Shown here one piece after another: positions 7,717 to 14,919 of a stretch of DNA of 24,050 bases. Each line of letters begins with the position of its first letter. Position 1 is the stretch's first letter. The stretch lies in assembly GCA_964625175.1 (NCBI GenBank), contig CAZVAO010000021.1, positions 1 to 24,050 on the forward strand. Direction: 5' to 3'. Origin of the DNA: CAZVAO01 sp964625175. Its GTDB lineage: Bacteria > Bacillota > UBA994 > PWPR01. Under the pieces are notes generated by a model. It was not told the origin of the DNA, made no database searches, and saw only the letters and a list, made by a program, of their open reading frames with translations. A program made the position numbers and the translations under genes.

Positions 7717-7950
7717 GGGCTTACTGAACAATTCAAAAAGTTTGTTACTATAGTGTTTTTTAAGCTTTTTGAACTTGCTAGGTGAACGAAATTTGTATTT
7801 TATGGGCAAAAAAACTTGCACCTAGCAAGGTGACGTTTCGGAAACGTCACTGTTCAGACGCCGATCAATACGGCTAAAATAGCTTATTTAAGCCATTTTT
7901 TGAGCTACGCTCATTACTGAATGAAATCTAGCGATTCATTCAGTAAGCCC
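7717..7950. mobile_element. 234-bp MITE-like hairpin element with 12-bp TIRs and a 6-bp target duplication
   Basis: The ends are perfect inverted repeats, GGGCTTACTGAA (7717-7728) and TTCAGTAAGCCC (7939-7950). They are flanked by the direct repeat TACTTA (7711-7716 and 7951-7956), consistent with a target-site duplication. There is no coding capacity. Inside, CTGAACA/TGTTCAG (7724-7730, 7851-7857) closes over three abutting stems: TTCAAAAAG/CTTTTTGAA (7732-7740, 7765-7773), CTTGCTAGGTG/CACCTAGCAAG (7774-7784, 7819-7829) and GTGACGTTTC/GAAACGTCAC (7830-7839, 7841-7850). To the right are TGAGC/GCTCA (7901-7905, 7909-7913) and TTACTGAATGAA/TTCATTCAGTAA (7914-7925, 7935-7946). The repeats are seen directly. 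Mobilisation in trans by a transposase is inferred, and a structured RNA is the alternative. Confidence 0.75.
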
Positions 7951-7956
7951 TACTTA

Positions 7957-8124
7957 TCGAACTCTATAAGTTTTAGATAATGACTCCTCTAGTTTTTTCA
8001 ACCACAAAGAACACAAAGTGCACGAAGGGATTAACGATCTATCTGGTCTAAGAAATAAATACAAAGCGCTTAGACTACAGGACCTGCCTTTATCTTTGCA
8101 ACGTTCTTTGCGTACCAAATACAT
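7957..8124. other. Non-coding intergenic remnant
   Basis: No credible reading frame is present. The stretch contains AACCACAAAGAACACAAAG (from about 8010), an A/C-rich motif that recurs in shorter form (AACCACAAAG) near 14027 in the repeat island, so it may be a degenerate intergenic repeat. Nothing else is recognised. Confidence 0.4.
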
Positions 8125-8153
8125 CAAAAGAGGCTACCATTTCAGTAGCCTCT
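8125..8153 (-). terminator. Rho-independent terminator of the lyase-ferredoxin operon
   Basis: A perfect 9-bp inverted repeat, AGAGGCTAC (8129-8137) and GTAGCCTCT (8145-8153), has a 7-nt loop. On the minus strand it is followed by TTTTGATG. It lies 33 bases past the stop codon of the ferredoxin gene. Confidence 0.8.
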
Positions 8154-8186
8154 CACAATAATTCTTATATATTTAGATTCCTAGGA

Positions 8187-8972
8187 TTAAATGAATAATT
8201 CTGGTTCTAAACGTGTTTGAAGTCTCAGTTCCATCATGCGAATCCCATTTTGAAGTGGCTCAACATCAATATAGCGTGCCCCCTGCGGGCAATTATTCAC
8301 ACAGCGGAAGCATAGTATACATCTAAAGTTATCGGTTTCAGTTGGGTCATTGGGGTTGATGGCGACCATCGGACATTGCTCTGCACAAAGGCCACATTGA
8401 ATGCAATCCTCATTGACTTTTGGACTAATTGGCGCATCGGATCTTGGGCCTTGTGGTAGGCTCCCCTTGATTTGCAGTTCGCTCAATTGATCAACATTAA
8501 TCAACGCATAAAGCTTGTCCATAATTTGCGCCCCGAATGCCGCTTGTTTTGCAGCATCCTGCGCGTCGGGTCTTCCTGTTGCTATTTTAGCTGAGAAAGA
8601 GTGTTCTGCTACAAATGCACCAGCCGCTACTGGAATAAATCCACAACCCTTTGATAATTCTGCAAGTTCATACAAAGCATCGTCATACTCCCGATTACCA
8701 TATACCACGACAGGAACAATTGGCGTATTGTTCCCACTAAGATGGCGTCCGATTTCAGCAAATACCAGCGGTAGGCGGCCAGAATAGACGGGCGACCCTA
8801 GCAATACCAATTCATCCGCGGCAAACTCTCGTTTAACCCAGCGTGCTTCAAACGGTGTTAAATCAATTTCTTCAATTTCTCTACTTCCTAATCCCTTGGC
8901 AATATTGCGCATTGTTTTCTGGGTTGTACCAGTTGGGCTGAAGTAAAGAATCGTTGTCTTATAAATATTCAT
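8187..8972 (-). CDS. EFR1-type flavodoxin-ferredoxin fusion protein
   Basis: The 261-residue protein has an N-terminal flavodoxin-like domain (residues 5-155) with the FMN phosphate loop SPTGTTQKT (12-20) and GSPVYSGRLP (59-68), then a bacterial two-[4Fe-4S] ferredoxin domain. The ferredoxin domain has two full motifs: CIQCGLCAEQCP with Cys 190, 193, 196 and 200, and CILCFRCVNNCP with Cys 218, 221, 224 and 228. This architecture is that of the EFR1-family ferrodoxins of anaerobes, expected to carry electrons in the cytoplasm. AGGAGGTG precedes the ATG. It lies 11 bases downstream of the C-S lyase-redoxin gene, so the two are co-transcribed, which suggests it may reduce that partner's redoxin or supply electrons to a linked reaction. 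The direct redox link is inference. Confidence 0.92.
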   Translation of the reverse strand: MNIYKTTILYFSPTGTTQKTMRNIAKGLGSREIEEIDLTPFEARWVKREFAADELVLLGSPVYSGRLPLVFAEIGRHLSGNNTPIVPVVVYGNREYDDALYELAELSKGCGFIPVAAGAFVAEHSFSAKIATGRPDAQDAAKQAAFGAQIMDKLYALINVDQLSELQIKGSLPQGPRSDAPISPKVNEDCIQCGLCAEQCPMVAINPNDPTETDNFRCILCFRCVNNCPQGARYIDVEPLQNGIRMMELRLQTRLEPELFI

Positions 8973-8983
8973 AGTCGCACCTC

Positions 8984-10696
8984 CTATAACTGCTCTAGCA
9001 GTGCATCAACTGCTGGCACATCACCTACATCACGTCCATAGTAGGCAAAGGTCACTTTTCCATTCTCATCAAGCACAAACGCCGCCGGCAACTGTTGTTC
9101 ATTGCCTTCGTATTTCCCATGTTTGATGCCCTTAGCTCCAGCAATCATTATCTTATCGATGACCGCCTTTGACAACATACCCGCTTGGGAAAATGCTGGT
9201 TTTATATTGAACCGTTGATAAAGTCTTTGATCAGGATCACAGATGATTTGGAATGGAAAATCCTGCTCTTGCAGTTCGGTTCTGAGATGTTCAGGCTCAG
9301 ATTGCAAGACGACATAAAGTTCTGTATCTTTTGCTGCGAATTCAGGATAGCGTTCCTGATATTCCATCATTTCTAGTTGGCAGAGCGAGCAACCGAGGTA
9401 GCGTAAGAAAACGAGGCAAGTTTTCTTGTCTTTTGTTTCTTGATTGAAGGATCGGTCACTTACCCAAGGGGTTCCATAGTTGAAATCAGAGAGTGTTTCA
9501 CCAACATGGATTCGATTCAATACCGAAGCTAGCCTCATACAAGTTTCCTTGACATTGCTCCTTGGCGTTCCGACGTTGACCCGCATGAAGCCATCAGACA
9601 ACTCGCTGCCATAGGCATAGCCATCGTTAAACAGCACTTTTGCTTCTTCGACTATTAAATCATTGAGCGCTTCATGACCCAATCCATATTCACGCAAATC
9701 GAGCCAGCCCAGGTAGGTGCCTTCAGGCACACGGTACTTAGCCTTAGGTAAGTTTTTCTTCACAAAGTCGGCAATAAAGCGATGATTCGCCGTGATATAG
9801 GCATTAACCTGTGCTAACCATTCTTCTCCCTCATTATAGGCAGCCTGAGCCGCTACTAGCGATAGGGGATTAAGAAGCCCGTGATGGAACTTATCCATTG
9901 ATTCCTTGCGATACTTAGCCTGAAGATCTTTATCGGTGATGATAATATTTGAGGTTTGAAGTCCAGCAATGTTAAACGTTTTACTAGGCGCTGTACAGGT
10001 GATAATCATTTTGTCATTATCAGAGAAAAGCTTCGCTATCGGAGTATGCGTAAAATCAGGATTGATGAGGTCTTGGTGAATCTCATCTGAAATAATAAAG
10101 ACATTATTTTCGAGGCAGATTTCACCCAGTCGCTGAAGCTCCTCAACTTTCCACACTCTGCCAACTGGATTATGGGGACTACATAAAATCAAAACCTTAT
10201 TGTTAGGATCTTGGGCTTTTTGGGCCAGATCCTCAAAATCCATCGTATAATAGTTATCTATGTTGATAAGTGGATTATCGACAACGACACGATTATGCAT
10301 TTCAATCGTTGACTTAAAAGGATTGTAAACTGGTTGTTGAATAATAACCCCATCGCCCTCTTCGGTCAGTGCACTAATCAGAAAGGCAATGGCGGGCACC
10401 ACCCCATTAGCCGTCATAATACTATTACTATTAACATACCAGCCAAAGCGTCGATGCATCCAACCAGCTACTGCTCGAAAATAGTCACCCGTATAGTGTA
10501 TGGTATAGCCGAATATTTCTCGCTCAGCTCTTTTCTTGATGGCTTCAATTACCGGTTTTGGCGAGCCAAAATCCATATCTGCTACCCACATCGGAATCGT
10601 ATCTGCATCGGCCTTATCACTCAGTAGCATCATAAAATCCGTTTTAATGCTGTTTGTTCCCCTACGGTCAATTACTTTATTAAAATCATAAATCAA
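8984..10696 (-). CDS. MalY/PatB-type C-S lyase fused to a redoxin domain
   Basis: Residues 1-400 (counted from the TTG at 10694-10696) are a fold-type I PLP enzyme of the MalY/PatB cystathionine beta-lyase group: IYDFNKVIDRRGTNSIK at the N-terminus, MWVADMDF, HNPVGRVW, ISDEIHQD and the PLP-lysine motif APSKTFNIAGLQ (Lys239). Residues 411-570 form an AhpC/TSA-like peroxiredoxin/redoxin domain with FLRYLGCSLCQLEM, giving a CxxC at Cys436 and Cys439. The lyase should split S-C bonds of cystathionine or cysteine conjugates to a thiol, pyruvate and ammonia. An upstream ATG at 10721 is in frame, but AGAGGAGGAG lies between it and the TTG, and MalY proteins begin at this TTG. At about 570 residues it is about 170 longer than a normal MalY. 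It heads a two-gene operon with the ferredoxin. Confidence 0.9.
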   Translation of the reverse strand: MIYDFNKVIDRRGTNSIKTDFMMLLSDKADADTIPMWVADMDFGSPKPVIEAIKKRAEREIFGYTIHYTGDYFRAVAGWMHRRFGWYVNSNSIMTANGVVPAIAFLISALTEEGDGVIIQQPVYNPFKSTIEMHNRVVVDNPLINIDNYYTMDFEDLAQKAQDPNNKVLILCSPHNPVGRVWKVEELQRLGEICLENNVFIISDEIHQDLINPDFTHTPIAKLFSDNDKMIITCTAPSKTFNIAGLQTSNIIITDKDLQAKYRKESMDKFHHGLLNPLSLVAAQAAYNEGEEWLAQVNAYITANHRFIADFVKKNLPKAKYRVPEGTYLGWLDLREYGLGHEALNDLIVEEAKVLFNDGYAYGSELSDGFMRVNVGTPRSNVKETCMRLASVLNRIHVGETLSDFNYGTPWVSDRSFNQETKDKKTCLVFLRYLGCSLCQLEMMEYQERYPEFAAKDTELYVVLQSEPEHLRTELQEQDFPFQIICDPDQRLYQRFNIKPAFSQAGMLSKAVIDKIMIAGAKGIKHGKYEGNEQQLPAAFVLDENGKVTFAYYGRDVGDVPAVDALLEQL

Positions 10697-10924
10697 AAGT
10701 TCTCCTCCTCTTATACGGCTCATTCGCGCTAATTAATAGCTTAATAATCTTAGTTTCGGGCAAATACCCAGAAATCCTCTATTGGTAATGCTTAAATAGC
10801 TTTTTAATAGTATAATATAAGTAGATCTAGTGGCTCAAGAATCAAAATAGGATCTAGCTATATAATCGTTACAAACTATGCTTGTCCATTTAATGGGGAA
10901 CAAGTCTTTGGAGGTATATTGGCT

Positions 10925-11797
10925 ATGCGAACTCCTACAGAAGTCATCAATGAAATACTGGCTTTTGCTAACCGCTTCGAATCGATCCGTGCGGTAATCA
11001 TGAACGGTTCTCGTGTTAACCCCCACGCCCCCCAAGATCTGTTTTGCGACTACGACATCGTGTTCGCCGTGGAAGACCCCCCGTCCTTTATGGCCGATCA
11101 GTCTTGGATCAGTAACTTTGGGGATGTCATTATTATGCAGGCGCATATGATGGAAGAAAATGGCTTGGAATGGCCGATTTGCATGATTATTTTCACAGAT
11201 AATGTGCGACTCGACCTCCAGTTCTTCCCTATTGAACATATTGAACACAAATATCAGGATAGCCTCAGCCGCCTACTCCTCGATAAAGATGGAACAATTG
11301 CCCCTTTCCCGCCGTCTAATGATTACACCTATTACACCAAGAAGCCTTCGGTTGAACACTTTGCTAAAACGATCAACGAATTCTTCTGGGTTGCCACCTA
11401 TGTCGGCAAGGGCATCTGGCGTGACGAACTAAGCTACGCTCAGCATCTCTACCACAGTATCGTAGTAAAAGCGCTCAATGAAGTCGTCGCTTGGCACATC
11501 GGCTATGATCATAATTGGCAAATCAATAGCGGCAAACTGGGTAAATGGTACCACCAATACCTGCCCGAATCCATTTGGTGCGAATTTGCAAGGATCTTTA
11601 ACACAGGCACTTACCCTGATTTCTGGAACTCCCTCTTTCGAGCGATTGACTTAATGAATACATTGGGAGCCGCCTTAGGTCAAAATCTTGGCTATCCCTA
11701 CCCGCACAAAGAGGCCAAAATGGTTTGTAAGTATCTCAAACGCATTCAAGAGTTGCCACCCAATGCGCTTGAATTCGGTCCTGATATCACAATCTAA
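10925..11797 (+). CDS. AadE/ANT(6)-family aminoglycoside 6-adenylyltransferase-like protein
   Basis: This 290-residue protein matches the streptomycin adenylyltransferase (AadE) family. It has the nucleotidyltransferase motif NGSRVNP (residues 27-33), then FCDYDIVF with the metal-binding Asp42 and Asp44, a third acidic position in RLDLQFFP, and a C-terminal helical domain ending in VCKYLKRIQELP. It may transfer AMP from ATP to the 6-hydroxyl of streptomycin-like aminoglycosides, but many chromosomal members are uncharacterised and not proven resistance factors. A TTG at 10919 is also in frame, but only 3 bases separate it from GGAGGT; the ATG at 10925 has correct spacing. A TATAAT (10811-10816) upstream lacks a convincing -35 box. 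It sits 118 bases before the DUF4153 gene. Confidence 0.87.
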   Translation: MRTPTEVINEILAFANRFESIRAVIMNGSRVNPHAPQDLFCDYDIVFAVEDPPSFMADQSWISNFGDVIIMQAHMMEENGLEWPICMIIFTDNVRLDLQFFPIEHIEHKYQDSLSRLLLDKDGTIAPFPPSNDYTYYTKKPSVEHFAKTINEFFWVATYVGKGIWRDELSYAQHLYHSIVVKALNEVVAWHIGYDHNWQINSGKLGKWYHQYLPESIWCEFARIFNTGTYPDFWNSLFRAIDLMNTLGAALGQNLGYPYPHKEAKMVCKYLKRIQELPPNALEFGPDITI

Positions 11798-11915
11798 ACA
11801 TAAATTGTTAGAAGTCCCCATTATAGGGGTAAACTAAAGAAGTAGAGCGATACCGTATTGATCGTTCTAAATCAACCACGATTAACAATCCACATCTTAA
11901 TGGAGGTGTATTATA

Positions 11916-13712
11916 ATGAATTCAACGACCAGTAGAAGCAGTTTCAATCTCAGAAATATCGCTCATCAAAGCTGGATGGCATTGCAAGCTGTGCTCGCTC
12001 GTTTTCCCTTAACAATACTAGCCAGTGCAGGGCTTGCATCTTTGCTAATTTACCGGATCGCTGTTCCTTATAGTGACTATCAATCTTATGCCGAAACACT
12101 TGACCGTTTAACAGGCATATCCTTCTTGGCTATCTTCTTGTCACTCTGTGTCTCACTCATTTTAGAGAAGAAACCATATCTGCTTATTCACAAGGTCGTT
12201 GCCTTAGTCTTGCAAGGAGCGGTGCTCGTTGCCTACTATATCATCCTGTTACCTGAGTTCAGCATGGTTACAAGTGTACGACTTGGCTTAACCATTATCG
12301 CACTTTTACTCTCTTTTATCTTTATCCCTTATTTTTTCCGCAGAAAGAATCTAGAAAACTATATTATTAAATTAATTGAAGAGTTCGCTACCACGATCTT
12401 TTTCAGTCTTGTTTTGGCAGCAGGTGTTTCTATGATCCTGTTTGCTATTGAATCTTTGCTAATTGATAATTTAAGTGAAAATCTCTACGCTTATACCTGG
12501 ATCTTGACGGCAACACTCTTTGCCCCAATTCACTTTCTGTCTTCGCTACCTAAACCAAAAGAAGATATGGATCCTAAGCACTACAATCAAGTTATACGAG
12601 TGGTCTTGACCTACATTGTTTTACCACTTCTGAGTGTTTACACGGCCGTCCTTTACATCTATTTTGCGAAGATTATCATCACCTGGGATTGGCCTAGTGG
12701 TATTGTATCCTATTTAGTAAGCTCCTACGCAGCTGTTGGCATCGTCAGTATGTACTTGCTCTGGCCGTTCCGAGAGACAAATCGCTGGGTTAAGACCTTT
12801 ATATCTGTCTTCACCAAGATTATCTTCCCTCTTCTCATCATGATGTTCATTGCGATTGGCATTCGTATTAACGCCTATGGCTTTACCGAACGCCGCTACT
12901 TTGTGCTCATTATTGGCCTCTGGGCGACCGCCGTTATGATTTTCATCAACATCAATAAAGGAAAGAATAATATCGTCTTTATCATGAGCTTAGCACTCAC
13001 ATGTCTGATTGCTGTTTATGGTCCATTAAGCGCCTTTGATGTCTCAATGAGCAGTCAAAACAATCGCTTTAATACGATCCTTGAAAACAATGGCTTATTA
13101 GTGAATGGGCAGCTTCAAGCCCCAACTGCTAATTATAGCCAAGAAGATCGACTGGCCTTAACTAGCATCCTCAACTACTTCTACTATAACCATGATTTTG
13201 CGGACCTTAAAGTCCTCCCTAGCGATTTTGGCTGGGACCAGATGGAAGCCGTTCTCGGCTTAACAGACCGCTATCCTGATCGTCCGTACGAAATGAATTC
13301 CTTTGACTACTACCGTAATCTGGGGACACTCGACATCAATGGCTACGATTTACTATTTGAATTCAATCACTACGACTATGGTAATGCTGATTTTACATCA
13401 TCGACGATTGAGTATGCGGGCCAAGCCTATCATCTCGAGATCTCGAATGATTCCATTATGCACCTTTTCCAAGGAGAAGAAGAAGTATGCGTCGTTGATT
13501 TAACGCTACACTTCCAGAGCTTCTTTGACCAATATGGTGTCAATGCCTATCCAATTGCCAAGGGAGAGCCGCATCCTTATGATTTAACGGTTAAGGTCGA
13601 TTTCCCAACCGTTGAACTCTACTTCATATATGGCAATATTAACGGACAACTTGAAAATGATGTCATCACCTATACCAATGCCCATGGCTATCTCTTGGTT
13701 AAACTAAAATAG
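11916..13712 (+). CDS. DUF4153-family integral membrane protein
   Basis: A 598-residue protein. Roughly residues 25-375 contain about ten to twelve hydrophobic helices, beginning LARFPLTILASAGLASLLIY after a soluble N-terminus. The remaining 220 residues are a soluble tail, probably extracytoplasmic, rich in Tyr, Asn and Asp. The arrangement and the RFPLT-containing first helix match my recollection of DUF4153, a family without an assigned function. TGGAGGTG lies upstream of the ATG. A terminator at 13755-13793 closes the transcript. The preceding AadE gene is in the same direction, 118 bases away with no clear terminator, so read-through is possible. Confidence 0.75.
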   Translation: MNSTTSRSSFNLRNIAHQSWMALQAVLARFPLTILASAGLASLLIYRIAVPYSDYQSYAETLDRLTGISFLAIFLSLCVSLILEKKPYLLIHKVVALVLQGAVLVAYYIILLPEFSMVTSVRLGLTIIALLLSFIFIPYFFRRKNLENYIIKLIEEFATTIFFSLVLAAGVSMILFAIESLLIDNLSENLYAYTWILTATLFAPIHFLSSLPKPKEDMDPKHYNQVIRVVLTYIVLPLLSVYTAVLYIYFAKIIITWDWPSGIVSYLVSSYAAVGIVSMYLLWPFRETNRWVKTFISVFTKIIFPLLIMMFIAIGIRINAYGFTERRYFVLIIGLWATAVMIFININKGKNNIVFIMSLALTCLIAVYGPLSAFDVSMSSQNNRFNTILENNGLLVNGQLQAPTANYSQEDRLALTSILNYFYYNHDFADLKVLPSDFGWDQMEAVLGLTDRYPDRPYEMNSFDYYRNLGTLDINGYDLLFEFNHYDYGNADFTSSTIEYAGQAYHLEISNDSIMHLFQGEEEVCVVDLTLHFQSFFDQYGVNAYPIAKGEPHPYDLTVKVDFPTVELYFIYGNINGQLENDVITYTNAHGYLLVKLK

Positions 13713-13754
13713 TCGATTGACCTAAACCTACAATTCAGCAAAAATCAGATAAAT

Positions 13755-13793
13755 AAAGGCCAGCCCCCTGGCAAATAGGAGGGTCTGGCCTTT
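13755..13793 (+). terminator. Terminator after the DUF4153 gene
   Basis: The arms AAAGGCCAG (13755-13763) and CTGGCCTTT (13785-13793) are perfectly complementary, with internal C-run/G-run pairing possible in the loop. The stem ends in TTT. On the minus strand it runs into TTTATTTAT, so it could act in both directions. Confidence 0.75.
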
Positions 13794-13907
13794 AACGATT
13801 ACAATAAATCCTTATGAAAATCATACCCCATGCTCCCACCCTGCTTATCATGAGCACGAAGGCTTCAAGAGGTGAAGGGTGGAATGTTGGAAGGGTGAGT
13901 ATATACT

Positions 13908-14023
13908 ACTGTTTGACTATTGCTTACCCCGTTTGGAACACCATGGGGCTTAGCTATCGCTTAACCACCACTCTAAACCAACCAAATTCCCCTAACTCCT
14001 GACTACCGACCAACTGACCAACT
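13908..14023. repeat. Long direct repeat, copy A
   Basis: This block begins ACTGTTTGACTATTGCTTAC and ends with two GACCAACT octamers. It recurs at 14352 with about 90 percent identity over 115 bases by eye. It contains the hairpin-forming stretch around TTAGCTATCGCT. Similarity continues weakly past 14023 (ATTTAAACCACAAAG against ATTCTAACCAAAAAG). It does not code for a recognisable protein. Confidence 0.85.
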
Positions 14024-14061
14024 ATTTAAACCACAAAGGGAAAGAAGCAGGAGAAAAACGC

Positions 14062-14337
14062 TGTTTGGAGCGGATGTGGTAGTGGAAAGGCCGCAAAGCG
14101 GCCGTTGAATGTTGCCTAACGGCAACGTTGAGTGAGCTTCGCTCGTTTAACGTTGTTGGTATCGTTACCGCAGCCGGAGAACAATAATGAACTTCCCAGT
14201 AATTCTCAGGCAGAACAAATTTCGAGAGAAGCAAATAGGCGCTTTTGCGCCTACCCAAGAGACAAAAGGAATACCCCTTTCCAGCTTTCCAACAATTATT
14301 GAGCAGGGCACATACCGTATCCGCTAATTCCAACTTT
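14062..14337. repeat. Hairpin-rich non-coding element with imperfect inverted ends
   Basis: The ends show AGCGGAT (14069-14075) against ATCCGCT (14319-14325), with further partial matches (GTTTGG/CCAAC outside, GGTA/TACC inside), suggesting degraded terminal inverted repeats. Inside are GGCCGC-AAA-GCGGCC (14089-14103), GTTGCC/GGCAAC (14111-14126), a 14-bp stem allowing G-U pairs at 14124-14154 with GAGC-TTC-GCTC at its tip, GGTA/TACC (14158-14169), GAGAA/TTCTC (14177-14207) and TAGGCGC-TTTT-GCGCCTA (14236-14253). The 312-base minus-strand frame across it (14022-14333) has no recognisable domain and its composition is set by the hairpins, so I do not call a gene. It lies between the two long direct repeats. 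Confidence 0.55.
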
Positions 14338-14351
14338 CCAACCGATAAACA

Positions 14352-14498
14352 ACTGTTTGACTATTGCTTACCCCGTTTGGAACACCATGGAGCTTAGCTA
14401 TCGCTAAACACCATTCTAAACCAAACAAATTCCCCTAACTCCTGACAACCGACCAACTGACCAACTGACCAACTGACCAACTGACCAACTGACCAGCT
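14352..14498. repeat. Long direct repeat, copy B, with expanded octamer array
   Basis: This is the second copy of the block at 13908-14023, separated by 444 bases start to start, with small substitutions and one indel in the first 115 bases. It ends with six octamer units instead of two. The remainder to about 14657 is C-rich, gene-free sequence holding ATCACC-TGTT-GGTGAT (14570-14585) and a CTAACTG/CTAACCA-type degenerate repeat near 14600. Confidence 0.85.
14451..14498. repeat. Octanucleotide tandem repeat (GACCAACT)
   Basis: Five perfect copies of GACCAACT (14451-14490) are followed by a sixth with one change, GACCAGCT. Copy A of the long repeat has only two units (14008-14023), so the number varies between copies, as expected for slipped-strand expansion. 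Confidence 0.95.
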
Positions 14499-14657
14499 AT
14501 TCTAACCAAAAAGAGTACAAAAGGAAAGGAGCCCCCCCTTATGCTGTCATTCTGAAGAATACCCGCAATATCACCTGTTGGTGATGTGAAAGTCCCCCTA
14601 AAAGCTAATCGCTAACTGCTAACCAACTAAGCACGCGCGACGTGAGCAACTTGCTAC

Positions 14658-14712
14658 AGAACCAGCCCTGTACGCTATCGCTACAGGGCAAGCCCTGTTC
14701 AAACTTAAAACA
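14658..14712. repeat. 55-bp direct repeat, left of gap
   Basis: This is identical over all 55 bases to 14813-14867. It contains the stem AGCCCTGTA / TACAGGGC around CGCTATCGC. It abuts the run of N directly, so it is either a tandem repeat or an assembly overlap that was not merged. Confidence 0.95.
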
Positions 14713-14812
14713 NNNNNNNNNNNNNNNNNNNNNNNNNNNNNNNNNNNNNNNNNNNNNNNNNNNNNNNNNNNNNNNNNNNNNNNNNNNNNNNNNNNNNNNN
14801 NNNNNNNNNNNN
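14713..14812. other. Assembly gap, 100 N
   Basis: Exactly 100 N form a scaffolding placeholder, so the true length is unknown. The identical 55-bp flanks show that the gap was caused by, or is an artefact of, repeated sequence. No gene can be called across it. Confidence 0.98.
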
Positions 14813-14867
14813 AGAACCAGCCCTGTACGCTATCGCTACAGGGCAAGCCCTGTTCAAACTTAAAACA
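14813..14867. repeat. 55-bp direct repeat, right of gap
   Basis: This exact copy of 14658-14712 starts at the first base after the gap. The gene-free stretch continues to 14919 with CTGACTATCGACCACTG-type sequence similar in style to the octamer array. Confidence 0.95.
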
Positions 14868-14919
14868 AAGCCAAATGATAACCCTGACTATCGACCACTG
14901 TCCCCTGACCCCTTTTAGT

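Noticed and set aside
11806..11832. CCCC-ATTATA-GGGG hairpin after the AadE gene as a terminator
   Set aside because: The stem is only about 4-5 bp and there is no following T run.
13814..14002. Plus-strand frame of 62 codons as a small gene
   Set aside because: It runs through the long direct repeat, has no ribosome site and shows low-complexity ends derived from the repeat.
14022..14333. Minus-strand frame of 103 codons as a small gene
   Set aside because: Its sequence is dictated by consecutive hairpins, it has no recognisable domain, and it lies inside a repeat island.
14658..14867. CRISPR array hidden in the first gap, because an identical short repeat flanks it
   Set aside because: The 55-bp unit is too long and has no spacer of normal length next to it, the repeat appears only at the two gap edges, and no cas gene is in the window.
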